A stretch of DNA of 64,000 nucleotides from Pseudaquabacterium terrae. Lineage in GTDB: Bacteria; Pseudomonadota; Gammaproteobacteria; Burkholderiales; Burkholderiaceae_C. A model generated the notes under the pieces. It was not told the DNA's origin, searched no databases, and worked only from the letters and a program-made list of their open reading frames with translations. Positions 49,324 through 59,926 of the stretch are shown here, piece by piece (positions within the stretch are counted from its first letter, which is position 1; each line of letters starts with the position of its first letter). Position numbers and translations under genes: made by a program. The stretch spans positions 248,001-312,000 of the forward strand of contig NZ_JABRWJ010000002.1 of assembly GCF_013266755.1 (NCBI RefSeq). Reading direction: 5' to 3'.

Positions 49324-50099
49324 ACTGGCTCGCACTGATTGGCGCTCGCGCGCTGAGCGTCATGCGCGGCTGGGGCCATGGCGCATTGTTCCTGCTCGAC
49401 CTCGTGCGCGCGCTGCCCGCGGCGCTGCGGCGGCCGATGCTGGTCATCACCCAGGTCCATGCGATCGGCAACCGCTCGCTGTTGATCATCCTCGCGTCGG
49501 GCATGGCGGTCGGCTTCGTGCTGGCGCTGCAGATGTACTACGCGCTGGTGCCCTATGGTGCGGCCGAGTCGCTCGGCCTGGTGATCAACCTGTCGCTGGT
49601 GCGCGAGCTCGGGCCGGTGGTCACCGCGCTGCTGTTCGCCGGGCGCGCGGGCACGTCGCTGACCGCCGAGATCGGGTTGATGAAAGCCGGCGAGCAGCTC
49701 GCCGCGATGGAGCTGATGGCCATCGATCCGCGCGCGCGCGTGCTGGCGCCGCGCTTCCTGGGCGGTGTCGTGGCGATGCCGATCCTCGCGATCCTGTTCT
49801 CGACGATCGGCATCCTCGGCGCCTGGGTGGTCGCGGTCGGGCTGATCGGCATCGACGCCGGCAATTTCTGGTCGATCCAGCAGTCGCGTGTCGACGTCTT
49901 GCGCGACATCGGCAACGGCATCGCCAAGAGCGCGGTATTCGGCGTGATCTGCACCTTCGTCGCGCTGTACCAGGGCCACGAGACCCAGGCGACACCCGAA
50001 GGCGTGGCCTATGCGACGACGCGCACGGTGGTGTTTTCGTCGCTCGCGGTGCTGGGCACCGACTTCATTCTCACGGCGTTGATGTTCTCGACGCCGTGA
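49320..50099 (+). CDS. mlaE: Mla permease MlaE
   Basis: 259 residues, five to six hydrophobic helices, MlaE-family signature LVRELGPVVTALLFAGRAGTSLTAEIG, and closing AVLGTDFILTALMF. Inner-membrane core of the MlaFEDB complex. Start ATG 49320 overlaps mlaF. Confidence 0.96.
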   Translation: MNWLALIGARALSVMRGWGHGALFLLDLVRALPAALRRPMLVITQVHAIGNRSLLIILASGMAVGFVLALQMYYALVPYGAAESLGLVINLSLVRELGPVVTALLFAGRAGTSLTAEIGLMKAGEQLAAMELMAIDPRARVLAPRFLGGVVAMPILAILFSTIGILGAWVVAVGLIGIDAGNFWSIQQSRVDVLRDIGNGIAKSAVFGVICTFVALYQGHETQATPEGVAYATTRTVVFSSLAVLGTDFILTALMFSTP

Positions 50100-50118
50100 A
50101 CCCCAAGGGACGATAAAC

Positions 50119-50601
50119 ATGGGCAAGCGAGGAATCGAGACACTGGTCGGGCTGTTCGTGCTGCTCGGTGTGGTGGCGTTGCTGTTTCTGTCGCTGAAGG
50201 CCGCGAACCTCGCGAACTTCGGCAAACGCGACATCTACCGGCTGACGGCCCGCTTCGACAACATCGGCGGCTTGAAGGTCCGCGCGCCGGTGCGCAGCGC
50301 CGGCGTGCCGGTCGGCCGCGTGACGAGGATCAGCCTCGACTCGAAGACCTACCAGGGCGTCGTCACCCTGGAGATCGACAGCCACTATGTGTTCCCGAAG
50401 GACAGCTCGGCGAAGATCCTGACCGCCGGCTTGCTCGGCGACCAGTACATCGGCCTGGAGCCGGGCGGGGACGAGAAGAATCTCGCCGGCGGCGACGTGA
50501 TCCCGCAGACCCAATCCGCCGTCGTGCTGGAAAACCTGATCGGCCAGTTCCTGTTCAGCAAGGCGGCCGAAGCCGGCGGCAGCAACGGGAGCCCGAAGTG
50601 A
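50119..50601 (+). CDS. mlaD: Mla substrate-binding MCE protein MlaD
   Basis: 160 residues: one membrane helix (TLVGLFVLLGVVALLFLSL), then a single MCE domain (YRLTARFDNIGGLKVRAPV ... GLLGDQYIGLEPGGDEK). Hexameric MlaD forms the lipid-passing ring in the periplasm. The stop overlaps the mlaA GTG. Confidence 0.96.
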   Translation: MGKRGIETLVGLFVLLGVVALLFLSLKAANLANFGKRDIYRLTARFDNIGGLKVRAPVRSAGVPVGRVTRISLDSKTYQGVVTLEIDSHYVFPKDSSAKILTAGLLGDQYIGLEPGGDEKNLAGGDVIPQTQSAVVLENLIGQFLFSKAAEAGGSNGSPK

Positions 50602-51422
50602 GGCCGTCGCGCTGGGCGACCTCGATGCATGGCCTGGTGGTGGCCGCGCTGACGGTCGCCGCGCTCGGTCTCGCTGGGTGCGGCACGGTGCCGGCGCAAC
50701 CGGGCACCGCACAGGAGAGCACCGAGCCGGCTTCCGCACGGTCCGATCCCTGGGAGCGCCTCAACCGCCGGATCTTCGACTTCAACGAAGTGGTCGATGC
50801 CGCGGTGATCAAGCCGGTGGCCCTGGGCTACCGTGCGGTCGTGCCGGAGTGGCTGCGTACCGGCGTCGACAACATGTTCGGCAACCTGGGCGATGCCTGG
50901 TCGGCAGTCAACCTCGTGCTGCAGGCCAAGCCCAAGGTGGCCCTCGAGGTGGGCATGCGGGTGGTGACGAACACCCTCTTCGGCCTGTTCGGCTTTCTGG
51001 ACATTGCCGACGAGATGGGCCTGCCGCGCCAGTCGGAAGATTTCGGCCAGACGCTCGGCGTCTGGGGTGTCGGCAGTGGGCCCTACCTGGTGCTGCCGCT
51101 GCTGGGCCCGTCGACGCTGCGCGACACCGCGGCCCTGCCGGTCGACTTCAAGGCCTCGCCCAGCGCGCTGGCCTTCAACGAAGTGCGCGACCAGAATGGC
51201 GCCACGGTCTTGCAGGTCATCAATACGCGGGTCAAGTTGCTGAATGCGACGCGCGTGCTAGACGACGTCGCGCTCGACAAATACATCCTGTTGCGAGATG
51301 CCTACCTGGCGCGGCGTCGCAACCAGGTCTACGACGGTGATCCGCCCGAAGAGCAAGATACAAAGGCTGCCGAGCCCCCGCCGGCCGAGCCCAAACCGGC
51401 GGAACCCAAGCCGGCCAAGTGA
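50598..51422 (+). CDS. mlaA: Outer-membrane lipoprotein MlaA (VacJ)
   Basis: 274 residues from GTG 50598 overlapping the mlaD stop. Lipoprotein signal ends LAGCG. MlaA core: DPWERLNRRIFDFNEVVD, LKYIP-type region RTGVDNMFGNLGDAWSAVN and GVWGVGSGPYLVLPLLGPST. It removes phospholipids from the outer leaflet. The C-terminal tail is a Pro/Glu/Ala repeat (EPKPAEPKPAK). Location between mlaD and mlaC is typical of this order, unlike Escherichia coli. Confidence 0.95.
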   Translation: MRPSRWATSMHGLVVAALTVAALGLAGCGTVPAQPGTAQESTEPASARSDPWERLNRRIFDFNEVVDAAVIKPVALGYRAVVPEWLRTGVDNMFGNLGDAWSAVNLVLQAKPKVALEVGMRVVTNTLFGLFGFLDIADEMGLPRQSEDFGQTLGVWGVGSGPYLVLPLLGPSTLRDTAALPVDFKASPSALAFNEVRDQNGATVLQVINTRVKLLNATRVLDDVALDKYILLRDAYLARRRNQVYDGDPPEEQDTKAAEPPPAEPKPAEPKPAK

Positions 51423-51483
51423 ACCGAACGCAGCTCTGTTGCGTTGAGCTTGGGTTTTGCCCGTCTCATGAAAGGATGAACTG

Positions 51484-52107
51484 ATGTTGCGACGTACCTG
51501 GATTTCCGCGCTGGCGCTGGCCGCTGCCGCCGTGGCCGTGCCTGCCGCCCGTGCCGAAGCCGTGGCCGCCGACGTTTTCGTCAAGCAGGTGTCGAACGAC
51601 GTGATCGATGGGGTGAAAGCCGACAAGGCGATCCAGGCCGGCGATGTCTCGCGCATTCGCACACTGGTCGACTCGAAGGTGATGCCGCACGTCAATTTCC
51701 AGCGCATGACCGGCATGTCCGTCGGCCCGCAATGGCGCAGTGCGACGCCCGAGCAGCAAAAGCGCATGCTCGAGGAATTCAAGACGCTGATGGTCAACAC
51801 CTACGCCGGCGCGCTGACGCAGGTGAAGGACCAGGTGGTGGTGGTCAAGCCGCTGCGCACAGCCAGCGAGGGCGACCAGGTCGTGCGCACCGAGGTGCGC
51901 GGCCGCGGCGAGCCGATCCAGCTCGACTACCGCGTCGAGAAGGCCGGCGACGGCTGGAAGATCTACGACGTCAACGTCGGCGGCTTCTGGCTGGTCGAGG
52001 CCTACAAGGGCCAGTTCGCGAAGGACCTGAGCGGCGGCGGCCTGGACTCGCTGATCACGCGCCTGGCGGAGAAGAACAAGGCGACCAACGCGCCGCAGAA
52101 GAACTGA
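51484..52107 (+). CDS. mlaC: Mla periplasmic lipid carrier MlaC
   Basis: 207 residues with signal peptide ending PAARAEA and a MlaC/Ttg2 domain (DVFVKQVSNDVIDGVKADK, MPHVNFQRMTGMSVGPQWRS, YDVNVGGFWLVEAYKGQF). It shuttles phospholipid between MlaA and MlaD across the periplasm. A 61-bp gap separates it from mlaA. An AAAGGA ribosome binding site precedes the ATG. Confidence 0.95.
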   Translation: MLRRTWISALALAAAAVAVPAARAEAVAADVFVKQVSNDVIDGVKADKAIQAGDVSRIRTLVDSKVMPHVNFQRMTGMSVGPQWRSATPEQQKRMLEEFKTLMVNTYAGALTQVKDQVVVVKPLRTASEGDQVVRTEVRGRGEPIQLDYRVEKAGDGWKIYDVNVGGFWLVEAYKGQFAKDLSGGGLDSLITRLAEKNKATNAPQKN

Positions 52108-52121
52108 AGGCGCTGCGGCCG

Positions 52122-52382
52122 ATGAGCATCGCACTGCCCGCCGTGTTGACGATCGCCGAAGCCCGCGCCACGGTGGAACGGCTGGTGGCCGCGCTGGCGG
52201 CCGAAAACCAGCCGGTGCTCGATGCGTCGGGGCTGCAGACGCTCGACAGCGCTGCCATCGCGGTGCTGCTCGAATGCCGCCGTGCCGCACAAGCGGCCGG
52301 CAAGACGCTGCAGCTGGTCGGCGCGCCGCCGAAGCTCGGCGAGCTGGCGCGCCTGTACGGCGTCGACGGCCTGCTCGCCTAG
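52122..52382 (+). CDS. mlaB: Mla STAS-domain protein MlaB
   Basis: 86 residues, a single STAS domain: LDASGLQTLDSAAIAVLLEC with the conserved D-S-A motif, then LVGAPPKLGELARLYGVDGLL. MlaB binds MlaF in the cytoplasm and is required for ATPase activity. Start ATG 52122, 14 bp after mlaC. It is the last mla gene; its stop is 4 bp from the convergent hexR stop. Confidence 0.9.
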   Translation: MSIALPAVLTIAEARATVERLVAALAAENQPVLDASGLQTLDSAAIAVLLECRRAAQAAGKTLQLVGAPPKLGELARLYGVDGLLA

Positions 52383-52386
52383 AGGA

Positions 52387-53259
52387 TCATTCGGGCTGCG
52401 CGTAGCGCTTCGCGCGCAGGTTGCGCTTGATCTCCTGCAGCATCGGCCGCAGGTGGCTGCCCAGGCGCAGCGCGACGCCGGTGGTCAGGATGTCGATGAT
52501 CGTCAGGTGCAGCAGGCGCGAGACCATCGGGCTGTAGCGGTCGTAGTCCTCGGGGTGGTCGGCGGCCAGCAGGATGTGGCCGTGCGACTGCGCGAACTGC
52601 GCCAGCGGTGAGCCGCTGGCCGTCATCACGATCACCGTCGCGCCTTTGCGGCGCGCGATGTCGGCGGCGTCGAGCAGGTCGCGGCTGCGGCCGGAATTGC
52701 TGATCACCACGGCACAGTCGCCGGCGCCCAGCATCGTGGCGCTCATCACCTGCACATGGCCGTCGCTGCAGGCGATCGTGTTGACGCCGAGGCGGAAGAA
52801 CTTGTGCTGCGCATCCTGCGCGACGATGCCCGAGTTGCCGACGCCATAGAACTCGATGCGCTTGTGCTCGCGACCGGCATTCGTCAGCGCCTCGATCGCG
52901 CGCTCGACCGCATGCCCGGCCGCGGCATTGCGGTACTTCAGCATCGCGGCGACCGCGTTGTCGATCACCTTGATGATCAGCTCGGCCGGCTTGTCGTCCT
53001 CGTCGACCGCGCGGTGCACGAAGGGCACGCCTTCGTTGACGGTGCCGGCGAGCTTGAGCTTGAAGTCGGCCAGGCCGTCGTAGCCGACGCTGCGGCAGAA
53101 GCGCACCACCGTCGGCTTGCTGACATGCGAGCGCTCGGCGAGCTCGCCGACCGGCAGGCTGGCGAAGCTGCGCGGATCGGCCAGCAGCAGCTTGGCCACG
53201 CGCTGCTCCGCCGGCGGCAGGGCCGGAATCGAGGCGCGCACACGCTCGAGCATCGACAT
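52387..53259 (-). CDS. hexR: HexR-type RpiR-family transcriptional regulator
   Basis: 290 residues. N-terminal RpiR helix-turn-helix (residues about 1-77, with ELAERSHVSKPTVVRFCRSV) and C-terminal SIS sugar-phosphate domain (IEFYGVGNSGIVAQDAQHKF, VVISNSGRSRDLLDAADIA). HexR represses central carbon genes and is released by 2-keto-3-deoxy-6-phosphogluconate. It directly follows zwf with no gap, so it is probably in the zwf transcript and may regulate itself. A candidate operator lies in the zwf-tal intergenic region. Confidence 0.92.
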   Translation of the reverse strand: MSMLERVRASIPALPPAEQRVAKLLLADPRSFASLPVGELAERSHVSKPTVVRFCRSVGYDGLADFKLKLAGTVNEGVPFVHRAVDEDDKPAELIIKVIDNAVAAMLKYRNAAAGHAVERAIEALTNAGREHKRIEFYGVGNSGIVAQDAQHKFFRLGVNTIACSDGHVQVMSATMLGAGDCAVVISNSGRSRDLLDAADIARRKGATVIVMTASGSPLAQFAQSHGHILLAADHPEDYDRYSPMVSRLLHLTIIDILTTGVALRLGSHLRPMLQEIKRNLRAKRYAQPE

Positions 53260-54705
53260 CTACTCTTCCTCGTCCCAGGTGCAACCGTCGCGCGCGACCA
53301 TCGCACTCGACGCCGGCGGCCCCCAGGTGCCGGCGGCATAGGGGCGCGGACCGTTCGGATCATGGGCCCAGGCATCGAGGATCGGTTCGACCCAGCGCCA
53401 GGCCTGTTCCTGCTCATCGCTGCGGACGAAGAGGTTCAGCCGCCCGGCGATCGCGTCGAGCAACAGGCGCTCGTAGGCGCCGACTCGCTCCGTCGGAAAG
53501 GCCTTGTCGAAATCGAGGTCCAGCTTGACCGGCGCCAGCATCTCGCCCTGGCCGCTGCCTTTGGTCGCTAGCAGGTGCAGTTCCAGCCCGTCCTCGGGCT
53601 GCAGGTTGATCACCAGCTTGTTGGCGCGCGCCGAGCCCGGGAAGATCGGATGCGGCACCGGCCGGAAGTTGACGACGATCTGAGCCCGGCGTTCGGCCAG
53701 CCGCTTGCCGGTGCGCAGGTAGAAGGGCACGCCGGCCCAGCGCCAGTTCTGCACCTCGGTGCGCAGCGCGACGAAGGTCTCGGTCGTGCTGCCGGGGGGC
53801 ACCTTCTGCTCCTCGAGGTAGCCGGGCACCGGCTTGCCGCCGATCGTGCCGGCGCGGTACTGCCCGCGCACGACGTCGCGCGCCACCATTTCGGCGCTGA
53901 ACGGCCGCAGCGACTTCAGCACCTTCAGCTTCTCGTCGCGGATCGCGTCGGCATCGCTGGTCGACGGCGGCTCCATCGCGATCATCGTCAGCAGCTGCAG
54001 CGCATGGTTCTGCACCATGTCGCGCAGCGCGCCGGTCTGGTCGTAGAAGTCGCCGCGCGTGCCGACGCCGAGCTCCTCGGCCAGCGTGATCTGGATGTTG
54101 GCGATGCTCTCGCGCCGCCACAGCGGCTCGAACAGCGCGTTGCCGAAGCGCAGCGCCATCAGGTTCTGCACCGACGGCTTGCCGAGGTAGTGGTCGATGC
54201 GGAACGCCTGCGATTCGGCGAACACCGAGCGCACGACGCGATTGATCTGCTGCGCGCTTTCGAGGTCGTGGCCGAGCGGCTTTTCGAGCACGACGCGCAC
54301 GTTCGGGCCATTCAGGCCGGCGGCGCCGAGCTGCTCGCAGATCACCGGGAAGAGGTAGGGCGCGGTCGCCAGGTAGAGCACGACGGTGTCGGCACGCCGG
54401 TCATCGATCCAGGCCTTGAGCCCGGCGTAGTGCTCGGGCTTCGACAGGTCCATGCGGCGGTAGTGCAGCAGCGCGGCGAAACGCGCGAACTCCTCGTCAC
54501 TGGGCCGCTTGGCGCTGTCGACCTCGACGAAGCGCTCCTTGATGAAGGCGCGGTATTCGTCGTCGCTGCGTTCGTCGCGCGCCACCGCGAGGATGCGCCC
54601 GCCGGGGGGCAGCTTGCCGTGGCGAAAGGCCTGGAACAGTGCCGGCATCAGCTTGCGCCAGGTCAGGTCGCCGGTGCCGCCGAAGAAAATCAGATCGAAG
54701 GACAT
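53260..54705 (-). CDS. zwf: Glucose-6-phosphate 1-dehydrogenase
   Basis: 481 residues. NADP-binding FFGGTGDLTWRKLMPALF (Gly-Gly-Thr in place of the usual Gly-Ala-Ser), active-site FRIDHYLGKPSVQNL with the catalytic His, and FYLRTGKRLAER. First step of the oxidative pentose phosphate and Entner-Doudoroff pathways. Neither edd/eda nor pgl is visible here. Promoter and operator are described at 54721-54770. Confidence 0.97.
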   Translation of the reverse strand: MSFDLIFFGGTGDLTWRKLMPALFQAFRHGKLPPGGRILAVARDERSDDEYRAFIKERFVEVDSAKRPSDEEFARFAALLHYRRMDLSKPEHYAGLKAWIDDRRADTVVLYLATAPYLFPVICEQLGAAGLNGPNVRVVLEKPLGHDLESAQQINRVVRSVFAESQAFRIDHYLGKPSVQNLMALRFGNALFEPLWRRESIANIQITLAEELGVGTRGDFYDQTGALRDMVQNHALQLLTMIAMEPPSTSDADAIRDEKLKVLKSLRPFSAEMVARDVVRGQYRAGTIGGKPVPGYLEEQKVPPGSTTETFVALRTEVQNWRWAGVPFYLRTGKRLAERRAQIVVNFRPVPHPIFPGSARANKLVINLQPEDGLELHLLATKGSGQGEMLAPVKLDLDFDKAFPTERVGAYERLLLDAIAGRLNLFVRSDEQEQAWRWVEPILDAWAHDPNGPRPYAAGTWGPPASSAMVARDGCTWDEEE

Positions 54706-54720
54706 GAGGTGATGCGGTGA

Positions 54721-54770
54721 TGTAACTCAGTTTCACTTTTCATGATGCATGAGTTTCTTCAGTCGGTCAA
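54721..54770 (-). promoter_or_regulatory. zwf promoter with HexR-like operator
   Basis: On the minus strand TTGACC (54770-54765), 17-bp spacer, CATCAT (54747-54742), with predicted start near 54735. Bases 54721-54735 form an imperfect 15-bp palindrome, TGTAACTCAGTTTCA, with one mismatched pair. It resembles the HexR consensus TGTARTTWWAYTACA and lies at about +1 to +15, where a repressor would block transcription. The same site is upstream of the divergent tal-pgi genes. Confidence 0.5.
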
Positions 54771-54881
54771 TCGCACGTCAACCTGCCGGGCTTGGCGGCA
54801 GGTACCGCGGCTGTAACCGATTCGGAAACCAGGACCGCCGCCATCGCGGTCTAATCCAGGTCCACCGACAGACGGACCGCG

Positions 54882-55828
54882 ATGAACCAGCTCGACCAGC
54901 TCAAGGCCTTCACCACCGTGGTGGCCGACACCGGCAACTTCAAGCAACTGGCGCAGTTCGCGCCGCAGGACGCGACGACCAACCCGTCGCTGATCCTGAA
55001 GGCCGTGCAGCAGCCCGACTACGCGCCGCTGCTCGCCGACACCGTGGCGGCCCACCGCGGCCGTGCGCTCGACGAGATCGTCGACGAGGTGCTGGTGCGC
55101 TTCGGGCTGGAGATCCTGAAGCTGGTGCCGGGCCGCGTGTCGACCGAAGTCGACGCGCGCCTGTCCTTCGACAGCGCCTCGACGGTGGCGCGTGCGCAGC
55201 GCCTGATCGGCATGTACGAACGCGCCGGCATCGGCCCGGAGCGGGTGCTGATCAAGATCGCATCGACCTGGGAAGGCATCCAGGCGGCGCGCGAGCTCGA
55301 GCGCCAGGGCATCCGCTGCAACCTGACGCTGCTGTTCTCGTTCTGCCAGGCGGTGGCCTGCGGCGAAGCGGGCGTGCGGTTGATCTCGCCCTTCGTCGGG
55401 CGCATCTACGACTGGTACAAGAAGCAGGCCGGTGGCGCGTGGGACGAAGCGCGACAAGCCGGTGCCAACGACCCCGGCGTGCTATCGGTCGAGCGCATCT
55501 ACACCCACTACAAGCACTTCGGCATCGAGACCCAGGTGATGGGCGCGAGCTTTCGCAACGTCGGCCAGGTGCTGGCGCTCGCCGGCTGCGACCTGCTGAC
55601 GATCAGCCCCGATCTGCTCGCGCAGCTGCAGGCCAGCGTCGCGCCGGTCGAGCGCCGGCTCGATCCGGATGCCGCACGCGCCGCGGACTTCAAGCCCGCG
55701 CGCTACGACGAAGCCGGCTTCCGCTACGCGCTGAACGAGGACCCGATGGCCACCGAGAAGCTCGCCGAGGGCATCCGCGCGTTTGCCGCCGATTCCGCCA
55801 AGCTCGACGCGATGATCGAGGCGCAACG

Positions 55829-55832
<4 letters not shown>
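54882..55832 (+). CDS. tal: Transaldolase
   Basis: 316 residues, class I transaldolase B type. Schiff-base Lys about 125 in [23 protein letters not shown] near the N-terminus and [10 protein letters not shown]. Interconverts sugar phosphates in the pentose phosphate pathway. A TCTAAT (-10-like) at 54850-54855 would give a 20-nt leader. Its stop overlaps the pgi start (ATGA). Confidence 0.97.
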
Positions 55833-57432
<1,600 letters not shown>

Positions 57433-57436
<4 letters not shown>

Positions 57437-58056
57437 AGCTCGTCTTCGACTTCGGCGGCGTGTTGTTCCAGTGGCAGCCGGCCGAGCTGCTCAAGCGCGT
57501 GCTGCCCGAACGTGCACACGACGATCACAGCGCCGCGCACTGGGTCGGCGAGGTGTTCCAGAGTTATGGCGGCGACTGGGGTGATTTCGACAAGGGACTG
57601 CTGAGCGCCGACGAGGTGGTCGAGCGCCTGGTGCGGCGCACCGGCTTGGGCCAGGCCGAAGCGCAGGCGATCGTCGATGCGGTGCCCGGCTTGCTGCTGC
57701 CGATCGAGCCGACGGTGGCTTTGCTCGAACGCCTGCGGGCGAGCGGCGTGCCGCTGTACTACCTGTCGAACATGCCGGCGCCGTACGCCGATCATCTGGA
57801 GCGCACGCACCCCTTCGTCGGCTGGTTCGCGGCGGGCATCTTCTCCGGCCGCGTGCAGCAGTCCAAGCCCGATCCGGCGATCTTCGCGCTGGCGGCGGAG
57901 CGCTTCGGTGCGGCGCCCGAGGAGCTGGTCTTCCTCGACGACCATCCGCCGAACATCGACGCAGCGCGCGCCGCAGGCTGGCGTGCGCTGCACTTCACCG
58001 ATGCCGAGCGCGCCGAACGCGAGCTGCGTGAGCTCGGCTGGAGCGGCGCCGAATAG
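57433..58056 (+). CDS. HAD-superfamily hydrolase (YihX-like sugar phosphatase)
   Basis: 207 residues, ATG overlapping pgi. HAD motifs: motif I is FDFGGVLFQW, with Asp then Gly-Gly-Val as in the YihX/epoxide-hydrolase-like group; motif II YYLSNMPAP; motif III around QQSKPDP; motif IV VFLDDHPPNID. YihX-type enzymes dephosphorylate glucose-1-phosphate and similar esters. The overlap with pgi supports a sugar phosphate substrate, but this is inference. Confidence 0.85.
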
Positions 58057-58126
58057 GACGCGCGCAGCGGTGGTGCGGCAGCGCACCGCATCGGGGTTGA
58101 TCCGGGGTCGCGCGGGGCCTGCGCGG

Positions 58127-58175
58127 TGGCACAAATCTGGCTTCGTCAGCCACAATAAGCTGACCATTTGGTCAA
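58127..58175 (+). promoter_or_regulatory. Promoter region with RutR-type operator
   Basis: CTGACCATTTGGTCAA at 58160-58175 matches the RutR box consensus TTGACCANNTGGTCAA at 13 of its 14 defined positions. A weak promoter TGGCAC (58127-58132), 18-bp spacer, CACAAT (58151-58156) would place the operator over the transcription start. It is 38 bp before the ATG of the ABC importer operon, whose last gene is a RutR-like regulator. The operator is firm by sequence; the promoter hexamers are tentative. Confidence 0.75.
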
Positions 58176-58212
58176 GTCCGCCGCGCGTGCCCGCGCACGC
58201 TCCCACCTGACG

Positions 58213-59067
58213 ATGAACGCTCCCGACCGGCTGCAAGGCCTGCCTTCCAGCGCCGCTGCGCCGACGATCGCCGTGCCCGCCGCGGACGTCGCCGTCGACG
58301 TGCGTCGCGCCAGCGTCGTCTATCCGTCGGCGGACGCGCCGGTGCGCGCGCTGCACGAGGTCGACCTGGCGATCGGGCAGGGCGAGTTCGTCTCGCTGAT
58401 CGGCCCGTCGGGCTGCGGCAAGACGACGCTGCTGCGCGTGATTGCCGACCTCGAGCCGATCAGCGCCGGCGAGGTGCTGGTCAACGGCATGACCCCACGC
58501 GAGGCGCGCCTGGCGCGTGCCTATGGTTATGTGTTCCAGTCGCCGGCGCTGTTCCCGTGGCGCACCGTGCTGGCCAACGTGATGCTGCCGCTGCAGATAC
58601 AGGGCCGCACGAAAGCGCAGTGCGAGGCCATCGCGCGTGAGCAGCTCGAGCGCGTCGGCCTCACCGGCTTCGAGCGCAAGTACCCGTGGCAGCTGTCGGG
58701 CGGCATGCAGCAGCGCGTGTCGATCGCGCGCGCGCTCGGCTTCGAGCCCAAGCTGCTGATGATGGACGAGCCTTTCGGCGCGCTCGACGAGATCACGCGC
58801 GACCGGCTCAACGAGCAATTGCAGCAGCTGTGGCAGCGCGAGCGCCGCACGGTGGTCTTCGTCACCCACTCGATTGCCGAGGCCGTCTACCTGTCGACGC
58901 GCATCGTCGTGATGTCGCCGCGTCCGGGCCGCATCCTGAAGGTCATCCGGTCGACCTTGCCCGACGAGCGCACGCTGGGCTTGCGCGACACGCCGGAGTT
59001 CATGGCGCTGGCGCACGAGGTGCGCGAAGGCCTCGCCGCCGGCCACGGCGCCGATGATGAAGCCTGA
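58213..59067 (+). CDS. ABC importer ATPase, nitrate/taurine/pyrimidine type
   Basis: 284 residues from ATG 58213 (a GTG at 58168 lies over the operator, so is unlikely). Walker A GPSGCGKTTLL, Q-loop YVFQSPALFPW, signature LSGGMQQRVSIARAL, Walker B LLMMDEPFGALDE. Energy subunit of an importer with the next three genes. Substrate class is suggested by the RutR box and regulator. It overlaps the next gene by 14 bp. Confidence 0.93.
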   Translation: MNAPDRLQGLPSSAAAPTIAVPAADVAVDVRRASVVYPSADAPVRALHEVDLAIGQGEFVSLIGPSGCGKTTLLRVIADLEPISAGEVLVNGMTPREARLARAYGYVFQSPALFPWRTVLANVMLPLQIQGRTKAQCEAIAREQLERVGLTGFERKYPWQLSGGMQQRVSIARALGFEPKLLMMDEPFGALDEITRDRLNEQLQQLWQRERRTVVFVTHSIAEAVYLSTRIVVMSPRPGRILKVIRSTLPDERTLGLRDTPEFMALAHEVREGLAAGHGADDEA

Positions 59068-59926
59068 GCTGCGCGAGCGCGCCCTGCCGGTGGCCGCCGT
59101 GCTCGCCGCGGTGCTGCTGCTGTGGTACGCCGGCGCCGTCGGCCTGAACGCAGCCGGGGCGATCGAGCGCGTGCTGACGCCCAAGGGCGCCTACACCACG
59201 AGCGAGCTGATCGCGGCGACGCTGAACATGCAGCGCCCGGTGCTGCCGTCGCCGCACCAGGTGATCGCCGACCTGTGGCACAGCATCGTCGACTGGCCGC
59301 TCGATTCGCCGCGCAACCTGCTGTACCACGTCGCGGTGACGGCCGAGTCGACGCTGGTCGGCTTCGTGCTCGGCACGCTGCTGGGCATCGTGCTGGCGGC
59401 GGCGATCGTGCACTCGCGCACGCTGGATCGCGCGCTGCTGCCGTGGATCGTCGCCTCGCAGACGGTGCCGGTGCTGGCGATCGCGCCGATCGTGCTGGTG
59501 ATCCTCGGCAGCCTCGGCTTCAGCGGTGTCGCCCCGAAGGCGACGATCGCGATGTACCTGTGCTTCTTTCCGGTGACGGTCGCGATGGTGCAGGGCCTGC
59601 GCTCGCCGCAGCGCATCGAGAGCGAGCTGATGCACACCTATGCCGCGTCGCGCAACCAGGCCTTCTGGATGCTGCGCCTGCCGTCGGCGCTGCCCTTTCT
59701 GTTTCCGTCGCTGCGGATCGGCGTCGCGGCGGGGCTGGTCGGCGCGATGGTCGCCGAGCTGCCGACCGGCGCGCAGGCGGGGCTCGGCGCGCGGCTGCTG
59801 ACCGGCTCGTACTACGGCAACACGGTGTCGATCTGGTCGGCGCTGGTGATGTCGGCAGTGCTGGGCCTGGTGCTGACGGCCGCGGTGGCCGGCGTCGAGA
59901 AGCTGGTGCTGCGGAGGCCGGCATGA
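59054..59926 (+). CDS. ABC importer permease (first)
   Basis: 290 residues, six helices, with an extra periplasmic loop after helix 1 and the EAA-like motif ELMHTYAASRNQAFWMLRLP. The second Met at 59057 is equally possible. Pairs with the following permease; both are of the SsuC/TauC-like class. Confidence 0.92.
   Translation: MMKPELRERALPVAAVLAAVLLLWYAGAVGLNAAGAIERVLTPKGAYTTSELIAATLNMQRPVLPSPHQVIADLWHSIVDWPLDSPRNLLYHVAVTAESTLVGFVLGTLLGIVLAAAIVHSRTLDRALLPWIVASQTVPVLAIAPIVLVILGSLGFSGVAPKATIAMYLCFFPVTVAMVQGLRSPQRIESELMHTYAASRNQAFWMLRLPSALPFLFPSLRIGVAAGLVGAMVAELPTGAQAGLGARLLTGSYYGNTVSIWSALVMSAVLGLVLTAAVAGVEKLVLRRPA

Noticed and set aside
58070-58095. GCGGTG/CACCGC hairpin after the HAD hydrolase gene
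   Set aside because: No T-run follows on the plus strand; it may aid termination but the evidence is insufficient.
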